The translations under genes were made by a program, and so were the position numbers. From Pinibacter aurantiacus (lineage in GTDB: Bacteria > Bacteroidota > Bacteroidia > Chitinophagales > Chitinophagaceae): DNA of 64,000 nucleotides. The notes beneath the pieces were generated by a model. It saw only the letters and a list, made by a program, of their open reading frames with translations. It made no database searches and was not told the origin of the DNA. Each line of letters starts with the position of its first letter. Position 1 is the first letter of the stretch. Where the stretch lies: assembly GCF_019130065.1 (NCBI RefSeq), contig NZ_JAHSPG010000001.1:620001-684000 (forward strand). Reading direction: 5' to 3'. This document shows positions 33,027-41,881 of the stretch, piece by piece.

Positions 33027-34370
33027 TTATTTCAACCTAAATAATTTACAGCTGTGCCGCGCCAATGTTGCTGATACGCTGCCCGTTGCTTTGCCCGCTG
33101 CTTTTCCGGTCCACATATCAGTTACGGACACTGTTTTGGTTATTCCCAAATCAGACAACGGAACTGATATCTCAAGCGGCTTTTCATCGTCGGAAATATT
33201 AAACAGCGCAAGGTATCTTTCGCCCGTTTTAGCGTTCACCGATGTAACCGCGAGCTTACCATCTTTTTGAAACAATTGTTTTACGTCTTTGCCATCGCGA
33301 TGCATTTTCAAAACAGCTTTGTTGGTCAACAAAGAATTTGTAAATGCGTCAAGGCTTGGCATATCGCCGCCAAACATCAGCGGAGAGCGGAAAATAGTGA
33401 AGAAGGTCATCAGCGAAAATTGTTCATCCTTTGTAAGCCTTGTCGGGCGGTCGCCACCGCGCTCGCCGCGAATGGATAGTCTTCCAAGCGGAATCATATC
33501 GCAATCCGGCCAGGTGCCCGGCTGAATGTACGGATACCATTGTTCGGCAACTTTCATCAGGTGCGTAATGTGTGGCCACGTGTCCCACACGTCATCCACC
33601 ATGCGCCACATGTTGGCGTGGGTGCGCACGTGATCTGCTTTGCCAATTGGCGTTTCTCCCGGTGAAGTACTCAGGACGATCGGCCGTCCGGTACGATCAA
33701 TGGCTTTCCTTATCAATTCAATTTCATCCTGATGATACGGACGTGAAAGATCGTCCACCTTTACAAAATCCACTCCCCATGAAGCATACAACTCGAAGAT
33801 GGAATTGTAATATTCCTGCGCTCCCGTTTTGGAAGCGTCAACTGTATAATTATCTTTTAGCCATTCACATTGCATGGCAGTTGAGTATATCTGGTCAGCC
33901 GTAACGGTTGTTCCTTTAACGGGCAATTTCTTTTCCACCGCCTGTTTGGGAACACCACGCATTATGTGAATGCCGAATTTCAATCCTTTTGAATGGATGT
34001 AATCTGCAAGCGCCTTAAAACCCTTCCCATTCGCCGCACTGGGGAACCTGTTTACAGCTGGCAGGTATCTGCCATATTCATCCATCACATAGCGCGGGTC
34101 CGTTTGGTTATAGCCGCCGGCCTTGTCATTTTCCACAAACCACCTGATGTCGACCACAATATATTCCCAGCCGGATTTTTTCAGATGCTGCGCCATGTAA
34201 TCCGCGTTGGCTTTCACTTCTGGCTCTGTAACGGTTGGTCCATAGCAATCCCAGCTGTTCCATCCCATCGGCGGTGTTTGGGCCCATTGCTTAAAGTCCG
34301 TTTGTGAAAAAGTCTTTGTGCTAAAAAATGAATAAAAAATTATTCCGGTAAGAAGAATTGTTTTTTTCAT
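33027..34370 (-). CDS. GH27 glycosidase, alpha-galactosidase-like
   Basis: A protein of 447 residues with a signal peptide (to KTFSQ at about 23). The GH27 barrel starts with QTPPMGWNSWDCYG and holds YIVVDIRWF, the nucleophile region VDFVKVDDLS and the acid/base region WRMVDDVWDTW. It then has GTWPDCDMIPLGRL and FTIFRSPLMFGGDMP. A C-terminal greek-key beta domain (about 370-447) completes it. GH27 covers alpha-galactosidases and beta-L-arabinopyranosidases. It is separated by 335 bp and a nested inverted repeat from the pectin genes upstream, and by 499 bp from the N-glycan susC. It could thus serve pectin side chains or be independent. It is secreted, without a lipobox. Confidence 0.92.
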   Translation of the reverse strand: MKKTILLTGIIFYSFFSTKTFSQTDFKQWAQTPPMGWNSWDCYGPTVTEPEVKANADYMAQHLKKSGWEYIVVDIRWFVENDKAGGYNQTDPRYVMDEYGRYLPAVNRFPSAANGKGFKALADYIHSKGLKFGIHIMRGVPKQAVEKKLPVKGTTVTADQIYSTAMQCEWLKDNYTVDASKTGAQEYYNSIFELYASWGVDFVKVDDLSRPYHQDEIELIRKAIDRTGRPIVLSTSPGETPIGKADHVRTHANMWRMVDDVWDTWPHITHLMKVAEQWYPYIQPGTWPDCDMIPLGRLSIRGERGGDRPTRLTKDEQFSLMTFFTIFRSPLMFGGDMPSLDAFTNSLLTNKAVLKMHRDGKDVKQLFQKDGKLAVTSVNAKTGERYLALFNISDDEKPLEISVPLSDLGITKTVSVTDMWTGKAAGKATGSVSATLARHSCKLFRLK

Positions 34371-34440
34371 GGCAAAATGTTGGGAAAATTTTGATAACCG
34401 TTTTAAGTGTCAATTCAACACGAATATAATGACAATTAGG

Positions 34441-34596
34441 AATTAAAAATTCAATGTCGTTTAGTTAAGAAATATTTCGCAATCACCATTCCTGTTTAAC
34501 GGGGCTTCGACAAGCTCAGCCTGACAGCGCGAACGAGCTGTCAGGCCGAGCTTGTCGAAGCCTTCTCGCTAACTAAACGACATTGAATTAAAAATT
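34441..34596. repeat. Nested inverted repeat (MITE-like)
   Basis: Outer arms 34441-34469 and 34570-34596 share AATTCAATGTCGTTTAGTTA and its complement. Inner arms 34503-34528 (GGCTTCGACAAGCTCAGCCT onward) and 34537-34562 pair with one mismatch around GCGAACGA. The 335 bp spacer between GH105 and GH27 holds this and a further AT-rich inverted stretch near 34646-34680. No gene is seen. Confidence 0.7.
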
Positions 34597-34705
34597 AGAA
34601 TTTAGTTTCTGGCGCAAACTATTGAGAATTGCCACGTCTGTACGAAATGCTCAATTCCTAATTTTTAATTCCTAATTTCATTTTCCCTCCACCATTTTTT
34701 TCACG

Positions 34706-35836
34706 CTATTTCAATTTATACACCTCCGTGCCGCAAAGCAGGAAACAGCCCAGGCCATAATCTTCAAAGTCAGGCGTCTTATCATAACCTACCGGCTGTC
34801 CATCCTTAGGTTCTTTTCCGGTGCCTTGCAAAGATCCTAATTTACCATCTGTATGTACACAATCTTTTGCCATTGCATTCCATGCTTTTACTACAGCGGG
34901 CAAATAAGTATTTCTGTCAATCATATTGTTGTTTATTCCCCAGCTCATTCCATATACAAACAACGCTGTACCACTAAGTTCCTTACCACCAAAATGTGTG
35001 GAGTCATGCAGGCTCACGTTCCAGAAACCGTCCTCGCGTTGCAGCGGCAGCAGGGCTTTCAGCATATCCTTATAATCCTGTAAATACTCATTATAATGCG
35101 GATCCGTTGTTGGCAAAGTTTGCAATGTTTTCACCAGCGCTGCTACTACCCAACCATTTCCTCTGCTCCAGTAACAATCTTCGCCGTTTGGTTCTTTATA
35201 TGGGGGAACAAAATCTTTATCCCTCCACCAAAGATGATCTGCGGGGTTGTACAAACCATTAACGCCATGCTTGAATTTTGTATAAGCATACATGTCATAC
35301 ATCCGGTTGTAGTAGCTTGTATCATTGTACAAATGACCGAGCTTCAGGTAAACAGGCATCGCCATTTGCAACGCATCTATCCAGTTCCAGTCATCAATTT
35401 TTGACGTAGCCTTCATTGAATCGATGCTCGCCTTGATGTCTTTTATCCTTTCTTCTTTTTTATCAATCAAATAAAGATCAATGTATGTTTGGCCGCAGCA
35501 TTGGTTGTCTGCATTGCGTGTTGCAATGCCACCGCGCAGACCCCAGTTGTGCTTCTCGCCCCATTGCACAGCGTAATCGTAGTACGCCTGTTTTTTGTCA
35601 ACGCTATACAAAGCCATTAATCCTTCGTAATACACTGCGCGTGTCCAGATATTGCTTGGGCGCTCAATGTTCGTCATGATGGGCTTTCCTGCATCCGGCC
35701 ACTTTTGCATAAAGTAGCTGTTGGCAAGTGTGATTGACTTCAGCACATTCTTTTTCTTTGGCAACTTTTGTGCGAAGCCGCCTATCGCGGTTGCAGCCAA
35801 TAATGTTGTTACTAAAATATTTTTACAAGCGTTCAT
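34706..35836 (-). CDS. GH105 unsaturated rhamnogalacturonyl hydrolase
   Basis: A protein of 376 residues from the ATG at 35836, with a signal peptide (to GGFAQ at about 22). The (alpha/alpha)6 barrel shows YYEGLMALYSV, GGIATRNADNQCCGQTYIDLY, the catalytic region DDWNWIDALQMAMPVYLKLG (Asp expected as general acid), CYWSRGNGWVVAALV and LQREDGFWNVSL. GH105 enzymes of the YteR/YesR type remove the unsaturated uronic acid left by pectin lyases. It lies 32 bp downstream of the six-hairpin glycosidase gene. A further in-frame ATG at 35908 would overlap that gene and add 24 residues before the signal peptide, so it is rejected. Confidence 0.92.
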   Translation of the reverse strand: MNACKNILVTTLLAATAIGGFAQKLPKKKNVLKSITLANSYFMQKWPDAGKPIMTNIERPSNIWTRAVYYEGLMALYSVDKKQAYYDYAVQWGEKHNWGLRGGIATRNADNQCCGQTYIDLYLIDKKEERIKDIKASIDSMKATSKIDDWNWIDALQMAMPVYLKLGHLYNDTSYYNRMYDMYAYTKFKHGVNGLYNPADHLWWRDKDFVPPYKEPNGEDCYWSRGNGWVVAALVKTLQTLPTTDPHYNEYLQDYKDMLKALLPLQREDGFWNVSLHDSTHFGGKELSGTALFVYGMSWGINNNMIDRNTYLPAVVKAWNAMAKDCVHTDGKLGSLQGTGKEPKDGQPVGYDKTPDFEDYGLGCFLLCGTEVYKLK

Positions 35837-35868
35837 GTATGTTAGTATTCTTGTGTTGTTTTCAAATG

Positions 35869-38031
35869 TTAAGGCATTTTTTGCAATCCTTCCCAACGCA
35901 CTTTCCACTTACCATTTTTCGGAATGCCCGGCTCTTCTACGTTACAGCCATCGTATCCCGCACACATCATTGCAACGGCAGATAGCAACGCACCATTTCC
36001 AGGCAGGTAAATGCGCAATCTTCCATCCTGGTAATTGTGACCATTACTCAGGTATGTGTTTGTGGTGATTGGCATAAACAAAGCATCTATCGCTTTATCT
36101 GGCATACCAAGACGTGTTGCAGACATTGCCACCAAAGGGAAATCCCATCCCCAGGTTTCTGGCCATGACCAGTTGTTCCAAACCCAGTCAAATGTTTTAC
36201 GCATCACCGCGGTGTCCATTTCTTTTACAGGCGGCAACATTCCCATCGCGCCCACTACTATGGGATGATCTGTCTTGTATTTTGGATTTGTGTAAGCATC
36301 AGCTGCACTTTCTGCAGGATAGTACAAACCGTTGGTTTGCGGTATCGTGGAAAGATGTTGCATTACATCATCATACTTTTTGTTTCGTGGCAAGCCGCAA
36401 CGAACGCGCCATTCCTGCGCTGTAGCCAATGCCCATTGCCAGTAGGTCAGTTCAAATATTGGATTAAATGTCTCCGTTGCTTTAAAAGTTTCCTGCGCGG
36501 GTATTAACCCTTTGCCAAGAATGTAGCGGTTGGTGGCACTGTCCCAATGCGCGTAGGAAGCCATGAAATCCGCGGTTGCAAAAACATTTTCCTTGTATTT
36601 TTCAAGCGTCGCCTTGTTATGAAATTTCCTGTAGCACAACTCGGCAAAATAGATATAATGAGGTTGTTGCCAAATCAAAAATGCACCTACAGATGACGGA
36701 CTTTCTGTTCCGGGATTGTCGGTCATTTTTTGCCAGCGTACACCATCATAACCTTGCCTTGTTGCAATGGCCTTTGCGTTTTTATACACTACAGGATCGC
36801 TGTACCAATCCATGGACTTTTGCAACAACTCCGGTCTGTTCCAAAAAGCATATTGTGCGGAATGCCACCAATGCATTTCCAGGTGCGGTTTTCCGTACCA
36901 GCTATTGAAAGTTAAACCGGTTTCCTGGGGCGGGTAATTACCGGACTCCTGCACGCGTAAAAGATATTGCGACAAAATAATTCTTCTCTCCAATTCAAAT
37001 GCACGACTGTCGGTACTGCCTTTAAAGTCAACAGCAGCGCCTGTTTTCCAGTAGCTTGTCCATGCAGCATAACTACTTTGCAAACTCTGCAGATAATTTG
37101 GAATGGTTTCCTTTTCAGCTTTGCCAAATCTGCAACTGAAAGAAAATTGTCCTGTGCTATTTTGAGGAGCTAAAAGGAAATAATGATTTGCCTTCTTTGT
37201 CAATGAGGCTTTCCCTTTCCAGGAAAATTCTGTGAAATAAGTGGTTGTATCCAATGAATGTTTTACCCGTGCAAAATCATTTCCCTGCATTACAATCGCA
37301 GAAGTATGTTTATCCTCTGCTGCGTAATTTGTTCCGCCATCTAAAAATGCACCTGTGGGATATGGATATCGAAGAAACACTTTGAGACGACCCGCTTTCA
37401 CCAACGATGAAGTGACGGCAACGGAGATAACATCATCTTCCTGGTTGGCAATGGTACTTACCATTACCTTCTCCCCTTCTATTAAAAAGGTAGAAACAAT
37501 TTCTCCGGTCCATACATTCAACTGCTGAAACACTTTCTGGATGTCCTGAAGCGTAGCCAGTGTATTGTCTTTCTTTACAATTTCAAAACCAAGGTTGCCA
37601 AGTTGTAAACGATGTTCGTTGATCCTGTAATAGTCAGCAGATTTTTTATGAATACCGTCTTCGTTCCATTGCACGGCATAGCTTACATCGCGTCCGTTGA
37701 ACTGGTATGTTTTTAACGCATCCTCTCTTTTATAATCGTTCGCATTGGGGAAGCTGTGCCAGCCCCATTCGCTTTCTGTGCCAAGGTTTACGCCATTTGC
37801 ATATGCTTCCGGAAAAGATTGCAACCCGGTAATATCTACCGTAAATGCGAAGCGTCCATTGCCTACTGTGAGCGAACTTAGCGAATCATATTTGGCATTG
37901 ATCACATTGTGGCGTTTTACCAAAGCCTCCCTGTCAATCTTCTCCTGTGCCTGCATTCCGGTATGCATCATAAGGCAAACGCCCGCCAGTAGAAATACTT
38001 TTTTATACAAACTTTTTTTTGTTCTGATCAT
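35869..38031 (-). CDS. Six-hairpin glycosidase of unassigned family (GH65/GH95-like fold)
   Basis: A protein of 720 residues with a signal peptide (to MQAQ at about 29). The N-terminal beta-sandwich (about 45-320) starts with DSLSSLTVGNGRFAFTVDITG, a block like the LPVGNGR start of GH65 and GH95 proteins. A linker is followed by an (alpha/alpha)6 barrel (about 345-680) with HLEMHWWHSAQYAFW (383-397), IWQQPHYIYFAELCY, GLIPAQETF (Glu514) and NPIFELTYWQWAL (Glu527). The short C-terminal piece is beta-rich. Glu514 or Glu527 could be the catalytic acid. I cannot place it in a CAZy family with confidence. It is 13 bp from the CE12 gene and 32 bp from GH105, so a role in pectin side-chain or backbone hydrolysis is inferred. 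Confidence 0.8.
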   Translation of the reverse strand: MIRTKKSLYKKVFLLAGVCLMMHTGMQAQEKIDREALVKRHNVINAKYDSLSSLTVGNGRFAFTVDITGLQSFPEAYANGVNLGTESEWGWHSFPNANDYKREDALKTYQFNGRDVSYAVQWNEDGIHKKSADYYRINEHRLQLGNLGFEIVKKDNTLATLQDIQKVFQQLNVWTGEIVSTFLIEGEKVMVSTIANQEDDVISVAVTSSLVKAGRLKVFLRYPYPTGAFLDGGTNYAAEDKHTSAIVMQGNDFARVKHSLDTTTYFTEFSWKGKASLTKKANHYFLLAPQNSTGQFSFSCRFGKAEKETIPNYLQSLQSSYAAWTSYWKTGAAVDFKGSTDSRAFELERRIILSQYLLRVQESGNYPPQETGLTFNSWYGKPHLEMHWWHSAQYAFWNRPELLQKSMDWYSDPVVYKNAKAIATRQGYDGVRWQKMTDNPGTESPSSVGAFLIWQQPHYIYFAELCYRKFHNKATLEKYKENVFATADFMASYAHWDSATNRYILGKGLIPAQETFKATETFNPIFELTYWQWALATAQEWRVRCGLPRNKKYDDVMQHLSTIPQTNGLYYPAESAADAYTNPKYKTDHPIVVGAMGMLPPVKEMDTAVMRKTFDWVWNNWSWPETWGWDFPLVAMSATRLGMPDKAIDALFMPITTNTYLSNGHNYQDGRLRIYLPGNGALLSAVAMMCAGYDGCNVEEPGIPKNGKWKVRWEGLQKMP

Positions 38032-38044
38032 TGCAAATCTTCTT

Positions 38045-38824
38045 TTACTTCGAAATAAATTTCTTCAGGCTGCACTTCTTCAAATCTTTCAATTGCTGCA
38101 CTACTGTCTCTGTATTTAAGAGCGCTCCTTCACGATTGGTGTGCGTATGATCTTTCGGGAAAAATGTATTCACTTTTTGTTCACCAAGTTGATCATATTT
38201 GTCTGCTATTGCATTATGTATGTCAATGTAAAAAGCCTGCTGTGACTTAGCAGTTTGCTTTGCCCATGTGGGATATTCTTCGTTATTGCGGGCAAGGCTT
38301 CCATTTTTCCAGTTGTCACGCGGCACCGGTGAGCATACAATCGGTACGGCACCTTTGGCTTTCGCTTCGCTAATGAACTTGCGCATATACCAACCGTAAG
38401 TATAAACAACTTCCTGCTTTTTTGTAATAGGATTGTATATCTCTTTGCTCTCATCACCAATGCCTTTGATTGTACCGCGGGCTCGTGCTGTGTCATCCAG
38501 CGGACTACTGTCATTGTGACCAAATTGCATCAGCACGTAATCGCCCGGCTTCAACACTGCCAGGATATTTGCCCATCTACCTTCGTTGATGAAAGTACGG
38601 CTGCTCCTGCCTCCTATGGCATGGTTGCGCACACTTATTTTCGATGTATCAAAGTACTGGTACATAAAGCTCCCCCAGCCCCAGAGAGAATCTTTTCCTG
38701 TATCGTTGCCATTCTTCACCGTAGAATCACCAATGATGTAAAGTACGGGCTTTTCTTTTTGCATCATCTTGAAAGCAAAGAGGCCGATGATGCCGAGGAG
38801 GAATAATATTCTTATTTTTTTCAT
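38045..38824 (-). CDS. CE12-type rhamnogalacturonan acetylesterase (SGNH hydrolase)
   Basis: A protein of 259 residues. An N-terminal hydrophobic helix (ILFLLGIIGLFAFKMM) is a signal anchor or uncleaved signal. The SGNH blocks are present: IGDSTVKNG (Ser34 nucleophile), AIGGRSSRTF (Gly block), MQFGHNDSSP (Asn block) and KDHTHTNREGA (Asp-x-x-His). This is the rhamnogalacturonan acetylesterase pattern. It removes O-acetyl groups from RG-I so that lyases and hydrolases can act. It precedes the six-hairpin glycosidase and GH105 genes at close spacing and follows GH28 by 112 bp. Confidence 0.92.
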   Translation of the reverse strand: MKKIRILFLLGIIGLFAFKMMQKEKPVLYIIGDSTVKNGNDTGKDSLWGWGSFMYQYFDTSKISVRNHAIGGRSSRTFINEGRWANILAVLKPGDYVLMQFGHNDSSPLDDTARARGTIKGIGDESKEIYNPITKKQEVVYTYGWYMRKFISEAKAKGAVPIVCSPVPRDNWKNGSLARNNEEYPTWAKQTAKSQQAFYIDIHNAIADKYDQLGEQKVNTFFPKDHTHTNREGALLNTETVVQQLKDLKKCSLKKFISK

Positions 38825-38936
38825 AGCAGAGTGATTTGCGAATAACTGAACTTGAAGATCGACTTTCCATCAATAATTCAATTATTCAATAATTCAACCC
38901 ATCAGTTATTCAGTTACTCAGTTATTCAGTCATTGC

Positions 38937-40373
38937 TCACAGTTTCATATTCCCACTATTGCTCACCTTCAACGGCACATTATTGGCGGGAGTAAGCGTT
39001 ACATCGCTAAACATCCATCCATCGGCAAAGCTTACTTCGCCCGCATCTGTTCCGCTAATGTGCACATTGGTAAAATGAAAATCTTTCAACGCCGATTGCT
39101 GCATGCCTTCTGCATTGATGATCTTTTTAACTCCTTTAGCAGTGATGTTAGATACGTAAATATTTCTGAAAGTGGGCGTACCCTGTGCCGGCTCTACTTT
39201 CTGCAATAATTTTTTCCAATGCTCAGGAATGGAATCATAGTTGTATGCAGGAGGTAATTTAGAATAGCTATAAGATGGGTTCCAGTTCATGGTGAAATGA
39301 AACGCAGTAGCTACACTATCCAATTGTATATTTTGAAAATGGATATCTTCTACCGTACCGCCTCTTGTGAAAGCAGATTTAATGTGAAAGCCATTGCCGG
39401 TTCCTTTACCGATAAGATCTGTAGCCAACACGTGCCTGATGCCACCGGAAGTTTCACTGCCAATGGTAAGCAGGCCGCCACCTTTGCGCGCAACGCATTT
39501 GCGGATCACTACATATTCTGTTGGTTTGTTTACGCGAAGCCCGTCACCATCGCGACCGGCTTTCAAACAGAAATCATCATCGTTGCAATCAATATCGCAG
39601 TTCTCAATTAACACCCACGTTGATGAGTCTACATCTACGCCGTCGGTACTTGGGCCTTTGCCATCCTCATTGTTTCTGATCACTAATCCATCTACAGAAA
39701 CATAACTTGAGTACAATATCTGCACTGTCCAGAAACCTGCATTTTTGAAAGTAATTCCTTTCAAAGTCACATCGCTGGAATTCTGCACGAGCAAGGTTCT
39801 TACGCGTTTGGCATCATAGTCCACAATCCAGCGCAAGCCCTTGGGGTCATAGTCATTTTTGCGCATGTTCCAGTATTTGTCCCAACAAAATTTCCCCCTT
39901 GCATTTACAACACCATCGCCTGTTACCGCTGCCTTTTTCTGGCCAATTACATTGATGAGCGCTGCCGGCCATTTCATTTCAATACCTGCAATGCGGGTAT
40001 CGATTTCAGGATAATCGGCAAAATCCTGGCTCCCCAAAATTGTAACGCCTTTATCGACACGAAAATTAACACCTGATTTTACAAACACACTTCCCATTAC
40101 ATACATTCCGGGTTGAAAGGTAACAACACCTCCACCTTTTTTGGCACAGTCATCAATGGCGGCTTGTATTGCTTTGGTAGAAATGTTGGTGGTGTCATTT
40201 GCCTTCGCGCCATATTTGTTTACGGAGAATATTTTTTTGGAGGAAGGTACACTGCGGGTGCCAACTTTTTTTGTCCAGCTCAGATCGGGACTTTGCGCAT
40301 TAAGCGTTCCGCAAATGGCAGTAAACAAAACGGAGCATAGTAATAATCTTGACAACAGGGTTTTATTTGACAT
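38937..40373 (-). CDS. GH28 polygalacturonase-family hydrolase
   Basis: A protein of 478 residues: signal peptide (to TLNAQ at about 27), then a parallel beta-helix. It starts with FSVNKYGAKANDTTNISTKAIQAAIDDC and carries the GH28 catalytic strips STDGVDVDSS, IDCNDDDFCLKAG (paired Asp), GSETSGGI and FHIKS, which replaces the usual RIK. The enzyme cleaves alpha-1,4-galacturonan or a related uronan by inversion. The altered RIK strip suggests a substrate variant such as rhamnogalacturonan or xylogalacturonan. It opens a four-gene run (GH28, CE12, six-hairpin, GH105). The 566 bp upstream holds a repeat cluster. Confidence 0.92.
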   Translation of the reverse strand: MSNKTLLSRLLLCSVLFTAICGTLNAQSPDLSWTKKVGTRSVPSSKKIFSVNKYGAKANDTTNISTKAIQAAIDDCAKKGGGVVTFQPGMYVMGSVFVKSGVNFRVDKGVTILGSQDFADYPEIDTRIAGIEMKWPAALINVIGQKKAAVTGDGVVNARGKFCWDKYWNMRKNDYDPKGLRWIVDYDAKRVRTLLVQNSSDVTLKGITFKNAGFWTVQILYSSYVSVDGLVIRNNEDGKGPSTDGVDVDSSTWVLIENCDIDCNDDDFCLKAGRDGDGLRVNKPTEYVVIRKCVARKGGGLLTIGSETSGGIRHVLATDLIGKGTGNGFHIKSAFTRGGTVEDIHFQNIQLDSVATAFHFTMNWNPSYSYSKLPPAYNYDSIPEHWKKLLQKVEPAQGTPTFRNIYVSNITAKGVKKIINAEGMQQSALKDFHFTNVHISGTDAGEVSFADGWMFSDVTLTPANNVPLKVSNSGNMKL

Positions 40374-40493
40374 GGCTTACAATCTTGAGCGTACAAAATA
40401 GCATATTATAGGATTGTAGCTGTCCTGTTGCATCCTGAAAAAATAATTAGGAATTAAGAATTAAAAATTAAGAATTGGGGTCGCGGAGAGGTT

Positions 40494-40533
40494 ACCAAAC
40501 CTTACCGGTTTTTAAAACCCTGTCAGGTTTGGT
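40494..40533. repeat. Degenerate CTGTCAGGTTT palindrome
   Basis: ACCAAACC at the left pairs with GGTTTGGT at the right, and CCGGTTTTT with AAAACCC. It shares CTGTCAGGTTT with the perfect palindrome at 6305-6344. Confidence 0.5.
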
Positions 40534-40697
40534 GCTGCATCAAAGTAGAAAAAAGCCGCCGCCTCGGTTCGTGTCTTCACGAACCGAAATGTACACTCTG
40601 ATAGTGGTGGTTCGTGGGGACACAAACCACAGCTACAGTTCGTATCTTTCTGTTGCGTCAACAAAACTCGTTTGTGATTTTTGCTTCGTAACATCTA

Positions 40698-40866
40698 ACA
40701 TGTCGCCCCTACGGAGCTGGCATTTCATGGCCGCCATTTCTTTTTTCTACGAACATATCGCCCCTCTGGGGCGCGTTACATTTCGGCTATGCCCCAGAGG
40801 GCAACATGTTAGTAGCGTACGCAACAAATCCGGAAACCCAAAGCCAGCCCCGTAGGGGCGACATGT
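40698..40866. repeat. MITE-like element with two nested inverted repeats, CCCTACGGG family
   Basis: Outer arms are 40698-40721 (ACATGTCGCCCCTACGGAGC onward) and 40843-40866, one mismatch. Inner arms are 40752-40772 (AACATATCGCCCCTCTGGGG) and 40791-40810. The 566 bp gap 40374-40939 contains this, the palindrome at 40494, a terminator and no convincing gene. Confidence 0.7.
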
Positions 40867-40883
40867 CAGACAACTTGGTGCAA

Positions 40884-40914
40884 CAAAAAAAGCAGCCTTC
40901 AATGAAGACTGCTT
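40884..40914 (-). terminator. Rho-independent terminator after the PorP/SprF gene
   Basis: On the minus strand AAGCAGTCTTC, a short loop and GAAGGCTGCTT are followed by TTTTTTG. It is about 25 nt past the PorP/SprF stop and closes the transcript that carries the pectate lyase genes. Confidence 0.85.
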
Positions 40915-40939
40915 GTCACACCTACAATGTAAACGATCG

Positions 40940-41827
40940 CTATTTGATATTTACTTTCAGCGCTACTTCGTATTGCTGATTGTAATTGTATTTGTTTTTT
41001 GAACTGTAGAAAAAGTTTATTTCACCCAGGTTTTTCGCCATGATACCGAGGCCGCCCATTACGTTACCGGTGCTTTGCCAGTACACGCTTGCATGAAAGG
41101 CATCCTGCATTTCCAGTTGAAGACCTCCTGTGAAAATATTTTTCTGATCGTAAAACATTTTATACGCGGCCATTGGCTTTACGCTGATGCGCTCATCTTC
41201 ACAGTTGAATTTATAAGAAGCCAAAACCTGCCCCATCGCAAGGTCACTGCTGCGGCCCGCAGAATCCTGCATGTAAGAACCAATGTTGTAACCTGTGGCT
41301 CCGATAGAAAAACGTTCGCCTTCAAATGACAATCCCAGATCGCCGTTGAACTGCATGCCTTTGTCGTTGAAGGTTTTGGCTGTATTATCTATCTGCCCAT
41401 TGGATGTAAGTGCAGAATTATCCAGACGTTCTTTGTAAAAATTTAGACTACCTCCAATGCGCAAACTGTTTTTGTCACTCAGCTTCGCGACAAATGCATA
41501 GGACGCTGCACCCTGGTATCTTTGAAAGATGCCGCTTTTGTCTGAAGTAATAATGATGCCGACGCCGGATTTATCACCCAGCTTTGCGTCGCCTGCAAAG
41601 GTGATGAGTTTAGGAGCCCCTTCAAAACCAGACCATGATGTGTTCAGCAAACCATACAACCGGGTGCCATTCTGCCCTGCCAGTGCCGGGTTCCACAAAT
41701 AGCCATCGCGATAATATTGAGAAATAGGATTATTGAAAAAATGTTGTGCACTTGCTGATGCACCTATGCAACAAGATGCCACAGATAGCAACAGCAACCG
41801 CAAACCTTTTTTGTTGATCTTTTTCAT
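40940..41827 (-). CDS. PorP/SprF family T9SS outer-membrane protein
   Basis: A protein of 295 residues with a signal peptide (to ASAQ at about 28). The start of the mature protein, HFFNNPISQYYRDGYLWNPALAGQ, and the following WSGFEGAPKLITFAGDAKLGDKSGVGIII, AASYAFVAKLSDKNSLRIGGSLNFY and a beta-rich C terminus are the standard PorP/SprF pattern of an outer-membrane barrel. Members are partners of secreted proteins with type B C-terminal signals and help anchor them at the surface. It is encoded 54 bp downstream of such a protein, which makes that pairing very likely. The hairpin between the two genes could set their relative expression. Confidence 0.93.
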   Translation of the reverse strand: MKKINKKGLRLLLLSVASCCIGASASAQHFFNNPISQYYRDGYLWNPALAGQNGTRLYGLLNTSWSGFEGAPKLITFAGDAKLGDKSGVGIIITSDKSGIFQRYQGAASYAFVAKLSDKNSLRIGGSLNFYKERLDNSALTSNGQIDNTAKTFNDKGMQFNGDLGLSFEGERFSIGATGYNIGSYMQDSAGRSSDLAMGQVLASYKFNCEDERISVKPMAAYKMFYDQKNIFTGGLQLEMQDAFHASVYWQSTGNVMGGLGIMAKNLGEINFFYSSKNKYNYNQQYEVALKVNIK

Positions 41828-41843
41828 ATGCTACTATTTTGGT

Positions 41844-41877
41844 GAAGCGATGATTGTTGCGTCAATCATCGCTTTTT
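41844..41877. repeat. Intercistronic hairpin between the giant lyase and PorP/SprF genes
   Basis: AGCGATGATT and AATCATCGCT pair around GTTGCGTC. On the plus strand a TTTTTG follows, but there is no plus-strand gene here. On the minus strand no T-run follows, so it is more likely an mRNA processing or stabilising stem. Confidence 0.6.
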
Positions 41878-41881
41878 GTTA

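Noticed and set aside
40475..40855. 126-codon open frame in the repeat region
   Set aside because: It reads through palindromes and both arms of the MITE-like element; no domain or start signal.
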